Source: Lewinellaceae bacterium
GTDB taxonomy: Bacteria; Bacteroidota; Bacteroidia; Chitinophagales; Saprospiraceae
Reading direction: 5' to 3'
Length of the DNA: 64,000 bases
Assembly (NCBI GenBank): GCA_020636005.1
Contig: JACJYR010000001.1
Coordinates: 692,001-756,000 of the forward strand
Both the position numbers and the translations under genes were made by a program. This document shows, piece by piece, positions 16,372 through 24,236 of the stretch. Under the pieces are notes generated by a model, which worked only from the letters and a program-made list of their open reading frames with translations, searched no databases and had not been told where the DNA came from. The first letter of the stretch is position 1; each line of letters starts with the position of its first letter.

Positions 16372-18792
16372 ATGAGAATTTTTACCTCCTTCTTAATGAC
16401 CATTTTTTGCCTCTCCAATCTTCTCTACGCCCAGCCCATCACCCAAACTGTCCGGGGGAGGATTATTGACAAGCATACCCAGTTTCCCCTCATCGGCGCT
16501 ACCGTTGCCATGAAAATAAAAGACGGCATCGTCGGTACAGTGACCGATCTGGATGGCAGTTTCCACCTCGAAAAAGTGCCGATCGGCAGGCACGACCTGC
16601 TCGTCACCTATGTCGGTTATGAGGACATGGTGCTGCCGCAATTGCTCGTTGGCTCTGGCAAGGAAGTCGTGCTGAACATTGAACTGCAGGAGTCGGTAAA
16701 GGAACTGAAAACCGTCACCGTGACGGCCTCCGGCTCCAACAAGGACAGGCCCATCAACGACATGGCCACCGTCAGCGCCCGTGCCTTTACGGTGGAGGAA
16801 ACAAGCCGTTTTGCCGCCAGCCTGAACGACCCGGCCCGCATGGCACAGTCCTTCGCAGGCGTATCTTCGGCCAGCGACAACAACAACGAAATCGTCATCC
16901 GGGGCAACTCCGCACGGGGGCTGCTCTGGCGCATCGAGGGCATCGAGATCCCGAACCCCAACCACTTTTCCAGCGGCGAGGGCAGTTCCGGCGGCGGCAT
17001 CAGCATATTGAGCAATACCGTGATGGGCAGCTCGGATTTCCTGACCGGAGCCTTCCCGGCGGAGTATGGCAACGGCCTCTCCGGCGTGTTCGACATCCGG
17101 CTGCGCCGGGGCAACAACGAGCAGCGGGAGTATGCCCTGCAGGCGGGCTTCACGGGCTTGCAGGCAGCAGTGGAAGGGCCTTTTTTAAAAAAAGGGGCTG
17201 CGGGCAACCGCCCGTCCTACCTCGCCAATTACCGCTATTCAAGTTTGGCTCTTTTAGGTAAAATGGGCTTTGACTTTAATGGGTCTGACATCGTGCCGAA
17301 GTACCAGGATTTGACTTTCAACCTCAACTTCCCCACCCGGCGCTTTGGCCGCCTTACCATTTTCGGCATCGGCGGCATCAGCGACGGCGGCACGCTGGCC
17401 GACCGGGATTCCACGAAATGGGAGACGCTGAGCGACCGCTTCCAGCAGCGCATTGGCCGCAAGGTGGGCGTGATCGGCGCTACTTATACTTATTTGCTGA
17501 AAAACAACAAAACCTATTTCAAACTGGGCGGGGCGTTCACCATCGAGGACGACCTGCGCCAAAAGGACTCGCTCGACAACGCTTATTCGGTGCAGCAACT
17601 TTACCGGGACAATTTCACCAACTCCGTCGGCCATTTTACTTTCATGGCCAACCATAAATTTTCGGCCAAACACATCCTGCGCCTCGGCCTTAATTACGAC
17701 CGCCTCATTTTTCAGTCCGAACTGCAAAGCTTCGACCCGCAAACCGGATTGCCCATCCAGGAGTACGACGATATGCGCAGCCACCTCGTACAGACCTACA
17801 TCCAGCACCAGTGGCGGCCCGTACAGGCCTTGGAAATAAACATCGGCCTGCACCACACCACATTCATGCTCAACTACAACCATGTGCTGGAGCCACGCCT
17901 GGGCGCACGTTGGCAGTTTGCCCCTAAAATGTCCATCGGCTATGGCTTGGGTATGCACAACCGGCTGGAACCGATATCCATTTACAGCCACAACCTCGTG
18001 AAGCCCCTGTCGGATGCCAACTTTGTATATGAGGGCGGGAACAGCTTCCTGTTCAGCCCCCGCTCCACGCTGCGGCTCACGCAGGCGCTGCACAACGTCC
18101 TTTCCTACGACTGGGTCATTCTGCCCGACCTGCGCCTGAAGGTGGAGGCCTACCACCAACTGCTGTTCAACGTGCCCGTGAAAAATGACTCCACCAGTAC
18201 CCTGTCCCTGCTGAACTACAACAGTTTCGACCGGGCGTTTTCAAAAGAAGACCTCGTAAACAAAGGCAAGGGCTACAACTACGGGCTGGAGTTTACACTG
18301 GAGAAGTTTTTTAGCAACAACTATTATTTCCTCATCACCAGTTCGCTGTTCCGGTCGCAGTACCGTGCATTGGATGGGGTGCTGCGCAACAGCCGTTTTG
18401 ACCGGAACTATGTCTTCAATGTGGTGGGCGGAAAGGAATTCGTGGTGGGAAAAACAAAAGAGCACATCCTCGGCACGAATGCCAAGTTGGTCTATGCAGG
18501 CGGCAACCGCACCACGCCGATTGACCTGGGAGCCTCGCAGCAAGCGGGCAGGGAAGTGCTGGTGGACGGTGCGGTTTTCGAAGACAGGCTGCCTGCTTAC
18601 CTGCGCCTCGACCTGGGCTTCAGCTACCGCTGGAACAAGCCGAAATTTGCCCTCGTCCTTTCGCTGGATGTGCAGAACGTGTCGAACCGCCTGAACGTGG
18701 AACAGCGTTACTACGATCCCTTGTCAGGTGAAATTGTAGAGACGAAGATGTTGGGCATCATTCCCATCCTCAATGGCAGGGTAGAGTTTTAG
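16372..18792 (+). CDS. TonB-dependent receptor with carboxypeptidase-like domain
   Basis: An 806-residue outer-membrane receptor. The signal peptide is MRIFTSFLMTIFCLSNLLYA; an upstream in-frame ATG at 16333 is less likely because it would bury this signal. Residues ~25-110 are a CarboxypepD_reg-like domain (VRGRIIDKHTQFPLIGATVA), followed by a plug with VIRGNSARGLLWRIEGIEIP and a large barrel ending in PILNGRVEF. It should import a large or scarce substrate using TonB energy. No SusD gene is adjacent, so substrate is open. The ECF sigma gene 126 bases downstream may be functionally linked, but the usual FecR-type anti-sigma is missing. Confidence 0.92.
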   Translation: MRIFTSFLMTIFCLSNLLYAQPITQTVRGRIIDKHTQFPLIGATVAMKIKDGIVGTVTDLDGSFHLEKVPIGRHDLLVTYVGYEDMVLPQLLVGSGKEVVLNIELQESVKELKTVTVTASGSNKDRPINDMATVSARAFTVEETSRFAASLNDPARMAQSFAGVSSASDNNNEIVIRGNSARGLLWRIEGIEIPNPNHFSSGEGSSGGGISILSNTVMGSSDFLTGAFPAEYGNGLSGVFDIRLRRGNNEQREYALQAGFTGLQAAVEGPFLKKGAAGNRPSYLANYRYSSLALLGKMGFDFNGSDIVPKYQDLTFNLNFPTRRFGRLTIFGIGGISDGGTLADRDSTKWETLSDRFQQRIGRKVGVIGATYTYLLKNNKTYFKLGGAFTIEDDLRQKDSLDNAYSVQQLYRDNFTNSVGHFTFMANHKFSAKHILRLGLNYDRLIFQSELQSFDPQTGLPIQEYDDMRSHLVQTYIQHQWRPVQALEINIGLHHTTFMLNYNHVLEPRLGARWQFAPKMSIGYGLGMHNRLEPISIYSHNLVKPLSDANFVYEGGNSFLFSPRSTLRLTQALHNVLSYDWVILPDLRLKVEAYHQLLFNVPVKNDSTSTLSLLNYNSFDRAFSKEDLVNKGKGYNYGLEFTLEKFFSNNYYFLITSSLFRSQYRALDGVLRNSRFDRNYVFNVVGGKEFVVGKTKEHILGTNAKLVYAGGNRTTPIDLGASQQAGREVLVDGAVFEDRLPAYLRLDLGFSYRWNKPKFALVLSLDVQNVSNRLNVEQRYYDPLSGEIVETKMLGIIPILNGRVEF

Positions 18793-18918
18793 GCGGCCTT
18801 TCCCAGCAATACCAAAATTCAGGCAAATAAAATTTTCCAAAAAAAATCGCCCTGTTGAAACTTTTTGGCAACCCACCCCTGTTACCCTCCATACGTGCGC
18901 CAGTGTTAGCGTAGGAGA

Positions 18919-19533
18919 ATGCACTATTTATCAACTGAAAACGAGCGATTTATGATACTGACAGCCAACAAAACCACGCCATTCGAGCGGATATTCGATG
19001 AGGAGTTCATGCCCCATGCGGATGCGCTGTACAATTTCTCCTACCACCTGACCGGTAACGAGGATGACGCCAACGACCTCTTCCAGGAGGCCCTGATGAA
19101 AGCCTGGCGTTTCATTGACAAGTACGAGGCTGGCACCAACGCCAAGGCCTGGTTGTTCACCATCGCCAAAAATGCCTTTATCAACGAATACCGCCGCCGG
19201 GTGAAAACGCCCAACCGGGTGGAGTTGCAGGACTATATCACCCACCAGGACAAAGAGGATACGCCCCTGACGGGCAGCCTCGACATGCGGCAGGATATGT
19301 TCAAGTACCTCATCGGCGACGAGGTGACCAGGGCCATCAACCAATTGGCAGTGGATTTCCGCACGGTGATCCTGTTGAGCGATGTCGAAGACTTCACTTA
19401 CGAGGAAATCGCCAAAATACTTGATGTGCCCATTGGAACCGTACGATCCAGGCTGCACCGGGCACGCAACGAACTGAAAAAGAAACTGAAAGAATACGCT
19501 GAAAACCTCGGCTACGAGGACAAGCGGAAATAA
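18919..19533 (+). CDS. ECF-family RNA polymerase sigma factor
   Basis: A 204-residue sigma-70 family protein with region 2 (LYNFSYHLTGNEDDANDLFQ, EALMKAWRFID, KAWLFTIAKNAFINEYRRR) and region 4 (LSDVEDFTYEEIAKILDVPI, then GTVRSRLHRARNELKKKL). A second in-frame start at 18952 (MILTANKTTPF) is equally plausible. It directs RNA polymerase to an unknown regulon. The gene at 19826 encodes a short protein that may be its partner. Confidence 0.9.
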   Translation: MHYLSTENERFMILTANKTTPFERIFDEEFMPHADALYNFSYHLTGNEDDANDLFQEALMKAWRFIDKYEAGTNAKAWLFTIAKNAFINEYRRRVKTPNRVELQDYITHQDKEDTPLTGSLDMRQDMFKYLIGDEVTRAINQLAVDFRTVILLSDVEDFTYEEIAKILDVPIGTVRSRLHRARNELKKKLKEYAENLGYEDKRK

Positions 19534-19825
19534 TACAGGGTTGGATGGATGCATGGTAGAATGGTTGCTGAAATCAACGGCCATTTATCCCTGCCTCTGC
19601 CCAACCTTTTTTTTAAACTATTTTTTGAACCTAAACCTGCTCCATTGGCATCCAACCGGGCAATAAACTACAAGGCCATGTTTTACCTGACCAACATCCA
19701 TGCATCCGCCACCGCACCCAACGCTGACCTACCATCAGCGGGGATTGTGTGTGGCTGTACCACCGGATGTTGTGCAAGGTGGCCCGAAGGTGGATCCGGC
19801 GGAGGGGTTGTAAAAGTGACGAGCG

Positions 19826-20080
19826 ATGAAAAATTTTCAAACCGGCCAGGATTTCATTCAGCGGATGAACCTGCTTCTTGACAACGAACTCACCCCCGAT
19901 GTGGAAAGAGAAGTACTGGAAGAGATAAAAACCAATCCCACCTATCGTGAAATGTTGAGCCAGGAACAAAGCTTCCGGGAGTTTATCCGCAGCCGTATCC
20001 AGAGAAGGAAAGTTTCGCCCTCCCTCGTCCAATCCATCAAGGAAAAAATCCACTCCACTTCCAACGGGCGAAGTATCTGA
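19826..20080 (+). CDS. Small protein, possible anti-sigma factor
   Basis: An 84-residue, highly charged, mostly helical protein: FIQRMNLLLDNELTPDVERE is similar to the N-terminal helices of anti-sigma factors that bind ECF sigmas, and the position 290 bases behind a sigma gene supports that. It lacks the HxxxCxxC zinc-binding motif and has no membrane segment, so it would be a minimal soluble form. Function inferred from context. Confidence 0.6.
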   Translation: MKNFQTGQDFIQRMNLLLDNELTPDVEREVLEEIKTNPTYREMLSQEQSFREFIRSRIQRRKVSPSLVQSIKEKIHSTSNGRSI

Positions 20081-20260
20081 TTCCCTAACCACCACATTGT
20101 TGTAAGTTTTTTTGCTGAAAGGAGGATTGCCTGCCTTTTAACCAGTTGCCTGTGGCCCTAAGTCCGTGAAGAGCAGGACGAGGTATGCCTTTGTATTTTC
20201 CCAAAGATTTCAACGGCAACGGGGCGCCTTGGCAGAGAAACGTTTTTTCATCCAATAGCG

Positions 20261-20297
20261 CGAAGGAAAAATAATCCCGGACATTGGGATTAATATT
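20261..20297 (-). repeat. Degenerate end of the ~111-bp repeat
   Basis: CGAAGGAAAAATAATCCCG followed by an imperfect complement resembles, in inverted orientation, the terminal hairpin end of the ~111-bp family. Confidence 0.45.
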
Positions 20298-20347
20298 GCA
20301 GGCCAATGACCGGCGACCACAATGCCCAACGACGCCTTTAAGCAAAA

Positions 20348-21271
20348 ATGGCCAATACCGACAATTTCCGCATCTTTTACAACCAAAGCATCCAGCCAGA
20401 ACTGGTCCGGCTGGACAAGCAACGACGGCAGTTGCTCAGGCGGATGTTTTTTACCCTGTTGTTGTGGGCGGGCATTGCAGTGCTGCTGTTCTATTTGCAG
20501 GTGTTCGTCTTTGCGCTGTACGCGCTGATTCCCTTTGGTATTTATTTGTATGTGATGACCACCCGTTTCCGAAAGTTCGTGCTTACCTTCAAGCCGAGGG
20601 TGGTCAAATTGATCTTGGATTTTATAGACGACGGGCTGCTTTTCGGCGATTTGAAGTACAACCCAAAAGGGAAAATTGAACTGAAAAAATTCCTGTGGAG
20701 CTCGCTCTTTGGTGCCAGGCCTGCTGTTTACGAAGGGGAAGACTACATCGAAGGCCGTATTGGCGACGTAGAGTTTGAAATGTGCGAGCTCAGGGTGCAG
20801 GAATTTTCCAGGGTGCGCGCCCGGTTAGACGATGTGTTCCGGGGCGTCTTCATCCGCTCCAAGTTTTTTGCCCCCTTGAAGGGGGCCATGCTCGTGCTGC
20901 CAAAAAAAGAATTGCCCCAACTTTCGGAGGCCGTTCGGGATTTCGTGCGCAATGGAGGCCAGGCCATGGACGGGTTTGTCCGCCATGAGGAGTTCCGAAA
21001 GGTTTATACCATCTATGGCTCCAGGCACACTAAAGTAGCCGACCTGTTGCCCGACGAGTTGATGGATTTCATGCTCCAATACCGAAAGAAGAAAGGAGAG
21101 GTGTACCTGTCCCTTTTTGGCAAAAACTGCTACGTGGCCCTCAGCAGCAAAAAGGACATCCTGGAGCCAAAGCTCTTCCAGTCCAATGTCAGCTTTGATC
21201 TGGTGCGGGAGTTTTACGAGGATATTGACGCGGCTCTCTTCATGGTGATGGCATTGGACAGGAGCCATTGA
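20348..21271 (+). CDS. DUF3137 domain membrane protein
   Basis: A 307-residue protein. Two transmembrane helices at about residues 32-70 (MFFTLLLWAGIAVLLFYLQV and FALYALIPFGIYLYVM) follow a basic segment, then comes a large soluble domain with GDVEFEMCELRVQEFSRVRA and VFIRSKFFAPLKGAMLVLPK, typical of DUF3137 proteins. Function of the family is unknown. Stands alone, between the sigma-factor genes and the sulfite-reduction locus. Confidence 0.8.
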   Translation: MANTDNFRIFYNQSIQPELVRLDKQRRQLLRRMFFTLLLWAGIAVLLFYLQVFVFALYALIPFGIYLYVMTTRFRKFVLTFKPRVVKLILDFIDDGLLFGDLKYNPKGKIELKKFLWSSLFGARPAVYEGEDYIEGRIGDVEFEMCELRVQEFSRVRARLDDVFRGVFIRSKFFAPLKGAMLVLPKKELPQLSEAVRDFVRNGGQAMDGFVRHEEFRKVYTIYGSRHTKVADLLPDELMDFMLQYRKKKGEVYLSLFGKNCYVALSSKKDILEPKLFQSNVSFDLVREFYEDIDAALFMVMALDRSH

Positions 21272-21455
21272 AGGGAATAGACGAAGGATTTTTAAAATAA
21301 TGGATAATTATAAAGCCCAAAGGCAGAGATTGAGGAAATATACCATACGGAGGGAGTGAAGCAATTTCAATCTTGGCACATTATATGAACTTATATTTCC
21401 GTCCATACCTTAAACCTTTTCAAAATGTTAAAGTGAAGGTTTTTTTGCCTTCGCA

Positions 21456-21488
21456 CTTGATCATCCAAACAATTCAACTATAAATTTG
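21456..21488 (+). promoter_or_regulatory. Bacteroidota-type promoter of the cysteine attenuator
   Basis: CTTG at 21456-21459 and TAAATTTG at 21481-21488, separated by 21 bases, fit the Bacteroidota pattern TTTG-(about 19-21)-TAnnTTTG, with an exact -7 box. Transcription would start near 21493-21497, giving a leader RNA of about 375 bases before the reductase start codon, with the first Cys leader ORF beginning about 24 bases in. Confidence 0.55.
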
Positions 21489-21517
21489 CCGCCATGATCT
21501 TAATCGTTAGCAAAAAT

Positions 21518-21574
21518 ATGTGTTGTTGCTGTTGTCAAATTTCGCCCACGGAATTTGGAATGGCCGCATTTTGA
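21518..21574 (+). CDS. Poly-cysteine leader peptide 1
   Basis: An 18-codon ORF: MCCCCCQISPTEFGMAAF, stop TGA at 21572-21574. Five consecutive Cys codons (TGT TGT TGC TGT TGT) follow the start directly. ATG 21518 was chosen because it is preceded by an A-rich stretch and follows the predicted transcription start by about 24 bases; an in-frame ATG at 21494 would sit at the very 5' end. A strong terminator begins 20 bases after the stop. The peptide itself is probably not functional: ribosome stalling at Cys codons when Cys-tRNA is short would be the signal. See the tandem second copy at 21696. Confidence 0.75.
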   Translation: MCCCCCQISPTEFGMAAF

Positions 21575-21594
21575 TGCTGACTTATAAAAGAATC

Positions 21595-21634
21595 AAAAAA
21601 GCCTTTCTGGATTTCATTTCAGAAAGGCTTTTTT
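21595..21634 (+). terminator. Attenuator terminator 1
   Basis: A perfect 15-bp hairpin: AAAAAAGCCTTTCTG (21595-21609), a ten-base loop, CAGAAAGGCTTTTTT (21620-21634), ending in six T. A competing pairing exists: 21557-21564 (GGAATGGC, inside the 3' part of leader ORF 1) with 21601-21608 (GCCTTTCT), seven of eight positions including one G-U. It would open the hairpin if the ribosome stalls earlier. Confidence 0.8.
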
Positions 21635-21645
21635 CATTTGCAAAC

Positions 21646-21678
21646 AAATAATGGTGATTTTTAAAATCACCATTATTT
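21646..21678. repeat. Core palindrome of the 133-bp element, between the two attenuators
   Basis: AAATAATGGTGATTTT (21646-21661) and its exact complement (21663-21678) around one central base. The ATGGTGATTTT arm is shared with the cores of the MITE-like elements at 8761 and 24127, but the flanking terminal repeats are absent. No T tract follows, so it is not an obvious terminator. Confidence 0.7.
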
Positions 21679-21695
21679 GGAAGAAAAAGATTCCG

Positions 21696-21791
21696 ATGAA
21701 AAATACCATGCGTTGCTGTTGCTGCTGTTGCTGTCAAACTTCCATGTGCTGCCGCACAAGCAAGCGGAGTATTTCCCATCGAAAGGAATGA
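21696..21791 (+). CDS. Poly-cysteine leader peptide 2
   Basis: A 31-codon ORF (27 from the second ATG at 21708) containing MRCCCCCCCQTSMCC: seven consecutive Cys codons at 21714-21734, alternating TGC and TGT, then two more at 21747-21752. The rest is basic (RTSKRSISHRKE), stop TGA 21789-21791. The run of Cys followed by Q-x-S is shared with leader 1, which suggests duplication. It ends 22 bases before a strong terminator that sits right before the sulfite reductase gene. Interpreted as a cysteine-sensing attenuation leader. Confidence 0.78.
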   Translation: MKNTMRCCCCCCCQTSMCCRTSKRSISHRKE

Positions 21792-21826
21792 TTTGTTTCT
21801 TTAATTAAAAAACAAAGCCCTTTTGA
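21779..21826 (+). promoter_or_regulatory. Predicted antiterminator pairing of attenuator 2
   Basis: TCGAAAGG at 21779-21786 can pair with CCTTTTGA at 21819-21826 (eight pairs, one G-U). The first segment lies in the last codons of leader ORF 2 and the second in the 5' arm of terminator 2. A ribosome that reaches the stop codon masks 21779-21790 and leaves the terminator free to form; a ribosome stalled on the Cys codons leaves the segment free to disrupt it. Seen as base complementarity; the switching is inference. Confidence 0.55.
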
Positions 21827-21849
21827 GGAATACCTCGAAAGGGCTTTTT
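21814..21849 (+). terminator. Attenuator terminator 2
   Basis: A 15-position stem: AAAGCCCTTTTGAGG (21814-21828), a four-base loop, CCTCGAAAGGGCTTT (21833-21847), with one T-G pair, ending in five T. It lies 21 bases before the ATG of the reductase, where no terminator would be expected in a constitutive operon. The 5' arm can also pair with CCTCGAAA at 21863-21870 right before the ATG, which repeats the 3' arm sequence. Confidence 0.82.
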
Positions 21850-21870
21850 CATTTTAAAACCACCTCGAAA

Positions 21871-24009
21871 ATGAGCATCGACAACTTACATCAAATCCCG
21901 GATCCCAGGAACGTCAGGGACATCATTGACCTGCGCAACAAAATCGAATCCTTCAAAAAAGGCGAGATCGACGCAGAGCGCTTCAAGCACTTCCGCCTCA
22001 CCCGTGGGGTCTATGGGCAGCGGCAGCAGGGTGTCCACATGTTCCGCACCAAGTTGCCCATCGGCAAGTTGACCGCCCGCCAACTCACTGCCCTTGCCGA
22101 CATTTCCGAAAAATACGCCACCGGCAACCTCCACCTCACCACCCGCCAAAACGTCCAGTTCCATTATGTAAAACTGGACGACTCGACTGCCATCTGGCGG
22201 GAAATGGCAGCGGTCGGTCTGAACGCACGGGAAGCCTGCGGCAACACCGTCCGCAACGTGACCGCCTCGGCCAACGCAGGCATTGACCCGCACGAGCCTT
22301 TCGACATAAGCCCTTATGCGATAGCGCTTTACGAGCATTTTCTGCGAAATCCCATTTGCCAGGAAATGGGCCGGAAAATCAAGATCGCCTTTTCTTCCAG
22401 CGACTTCGACACGGCCTACACCTACTTCCACGATTTCGGTTTTATACCAAAAATCCAGGATGGCAAGCGGGGTTTCAAAATCGTGATCGGCGGTGGCCTG
22501 GGTGCTCAGAGCATGGTGGCACAGACGGCCCACGAATTTATCGAAGAAGATAAATTCCTGCCTTTCACCGAGGCAGTCATACGGGTATTCGACCGCCTGG
22601 GCGAACGGGAAAAACGCTTCAAGGCCCGCATGAAGTTTTTGCTGAAAGACCTCGGCCTGGAGGAGTTCCTGCGGCTGGTGGGAATAGAAAGCACCGCCGT
22701 CGCCAAAGATTCCATCCCCGTCAACCACGAATCATGGAAAGAGGCCGAAACGCCTTCTCCGTCGCCAGCTTGGATAACCACAGAAACCACCGGGGCTGAC
22801 TTTGACCGCTGGAAAACAGCCAACGTTTTTGCCCAAAAACAAAGCGGCCTGTTCGGCGTGCAGATCAAACTCAAACTGGGGAACATCTCCGCCGAAACGG
22901 CCCGCCAGTTCGCCGCCATCGCCAAAACCTTTGCCGCCGACGACATCCGCCTCACCGTCAACCAGGGCTTCCTGCTGCGCCACGTGCGCCCCGAGGCATT
23001 GGCCCCGCTTTATTTAGCACTGAAAAAACTAAACCTCGCCGACGTGGGCTTCGGCTCCATCGCCGACATTACCGCTTGCCCCGGCACGGACACCTGCAAC
23101 CTCGGCGTGACTAACAGCACCGGTTTGGCTACTAAACTGGACGAAGTTTTGGCGACAGAACACCCCGATTTGCTACTCGAAAAAGACATCCAAATCAAAA
23201 TCAGCGGCTGTATGAACTCCTGCGGCCAGCACATGGCGGCGCAGATTGGCTTTCACGGAAGCTCTATTAAAGTAGGCGGAAAGGTTGCCCCTGCCATGCA
23301 AGTTGTGCTCGGCGGCGGCATTGAGCCAAATGGCAAAACCTACATCGGTGACAAGGTGATCAAGCTGCCCACCAAGCGCATCCCAGATGCCCTTCGCCTT
23401 GTCGTGGACGATTTTTTGGCGAATAGGAATAATGGTCAAACCTTCAACGAATACTACTACGACCACGAAAAATCCTTTTTCTATGATTTGCTAAAACCGC
23501 TGGCCGACACAGCCTCTTTAAACGATGAGGATTTCAAGGATTGGGGCAACGCAGCGGAGGAATACGTCCAGGCCATCGGCGTCGGCGAATGCGCCGGTGC
23601 AGCCGTGGACGTGATCGCCACCATTTTGAACGATGCCAACATCCGCCTGGACGAGGCTGGCCTCTACCTGGCCAACAGCAACTGGGAAGGGGCGATTTAC
23701 AATGCTTACAGCGCTATGGTCATTGCTGCCAAGGCACTCCTGCTGGCCGACGACGTGCGCTGCAATACGCACCAGAAAATCATCGAGGATTTCCAACAGC
23801 ACTACGTGGCGACTGGCCAAATCACTTCGACCGCCGATTTCGTCGGCCTGGTGTCCGCCATCAATAAGAATGAACCGACGGAAGATTTTGCCAGGGACTA
23901 TTTGGCTATCTCCAAAGCTTTTTACAAGGAAACTTCCCAATTGCGCTCCGCTCAATTGGCCGAGGTGGGCGAGGACAAAGCGGTCATTGCAGATTTTTAC
24001 AGGGCGTAA
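21871..24009 (+). CDS. Siroheme-dependent nitrite/sulfite reductase with a C-terminal HEPN-like domain
   Basis: A 712-residue enzyme that should reduce sulfite (or nitrite) by six electrons in the cytosol. It has two ferredoxin-like/reductase repeats (TRGVYGQRQQGVHMFRTKLP and LHLTTRQNVQFHYV; later IRLTVNQGFLLRHV). The siroheme/[4Fe-4S] cysteines are C403 and C409 (ACPGTDTCNLG) and C447 and C451 (SGCMNSCGQH). After about residue 555 there is a ~155-residue helical extension (GLYLANSNWEGAIYNAYSAM, VIAAKALLLADDVRCNTHQK), which looks like a HEPN domain and is not part of classical CysI. The start was set at 21871 because upstream codons lie in the terminator. Context with cysH and siroheme genes and poly-Cys leaders favours sulfite over nitrite. 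Confidence 0.9.
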   Translation: MSIDNLHQIPDPRNVRDIIDLRNKIESFKKGEIDAERFKHFRLTRGVYGQRQQGVHMFRTKLPIGKLTARQLTALADISEKYATGNLHLTTRQNVQFHYVKLDDSTAIWREMAAVGLNAREACGNTVRNVTASANAGIDPHEPFDISPYAIALYEHFLRNPICQEMGRKIKIAFSSSDFDTAYTYFHDFGFIPKIQDGKRGFKIVIGGGLGAQSMVAQTAHEFIEEDKFLPFTEAVIRVFDRLGEREKRFKARMKFLLKDLGLEEFLRLVGIESTAVAKDSIPVNHESWKEAETPSPSPAWITTETTGADFDRWKTANVFAQKQSGLFGVQIKLKLGNISAETARQFAAIAKTFAADDIRLTVNQGFLLRHVRPEALAPLYLALKKLNLADVGFGSIADITACPGTDTCNLGVTNSTGLATKLDEVLATEHPDLLLEKDIQIKISGCMNSCGQHMAAQIGFHGSSIKVGGKVAPAMQVVLGGGIEPNGKTYIGDKVIKLPTKRIPDALRLVVDDFLANRNNGQTFNEYYYDHEKSFFYDLLKPLADTASLNDEDFKDWGNAAEEYVQAIGVGECAGAAVDVIATILNDANIRLDEAGLYLANSNWEGAIYNAYSAMVIAAKALLLADDVRCNTHQKIIEDFQQHYVATGQITSTADFVGLVSAINKNEPTEDFARDYLAISKAFYKETSQLRSAQLAEVGEDKAVIADFYRA

Positions 24010-24015
24010 ATATTT

Positions 24016-24227
24016 GTCATTGGTCATTGGTCATTGGTCGTTTACAGCAATGACGAATGACATTTGACAAATGATGCGATTAACGGGTTGATTTATTAAA
24101 TTCGTTGATTTTCAGGATGTTAAATCATGGTGATTTTGAAAATCACCATGATTTAGTTTTCCGAAAAACTGAAAACGTGGCAATTAATTTAACCCGTTTT
24201 TCACATAAATGACCAATGACCAATGAC
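24016..24227. repeat. Heptamer-repeat inverted arms flanking a MITE-like element
   Basis: GTCATTGGTCATTGGTCAT at 24016-24034, made of the 7-base unit TTGGTCA, is exactly complementary to 24209-24227. Between the arms lie more copies of related words (AATGACGAATGAC) and the complete 133-bp element. Nearly the whole gap between the reductase and cobA is made of repeats. Confidence 0.75.
24074..24206 (+). repeat. 133-bp MITE-like element, copy 2
   Basis: Left end ATGCGATTAACGGGTT (24074-24089), right end AACCCGTTTTTCACAT (24191-24206), core palindrome ATGGTGATTTT/AAAATCACCAT at 24127-24149, 53 bases from the left end as in copy 1 at 8708-8840. The stretch near the right end (GTGGCAATTAATTTAACCCG) also matches copy 1. 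Confidence 0.8.
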
Positions 24228-24236
24228 TAAGCTTAA

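Noticed and set aside
21436..21455. GAAGG...CCTTC hairpin as part of the cysteine leader
   Set aside because: It lies upstream of the predicted promoter, so it would not be in the leader RNA.
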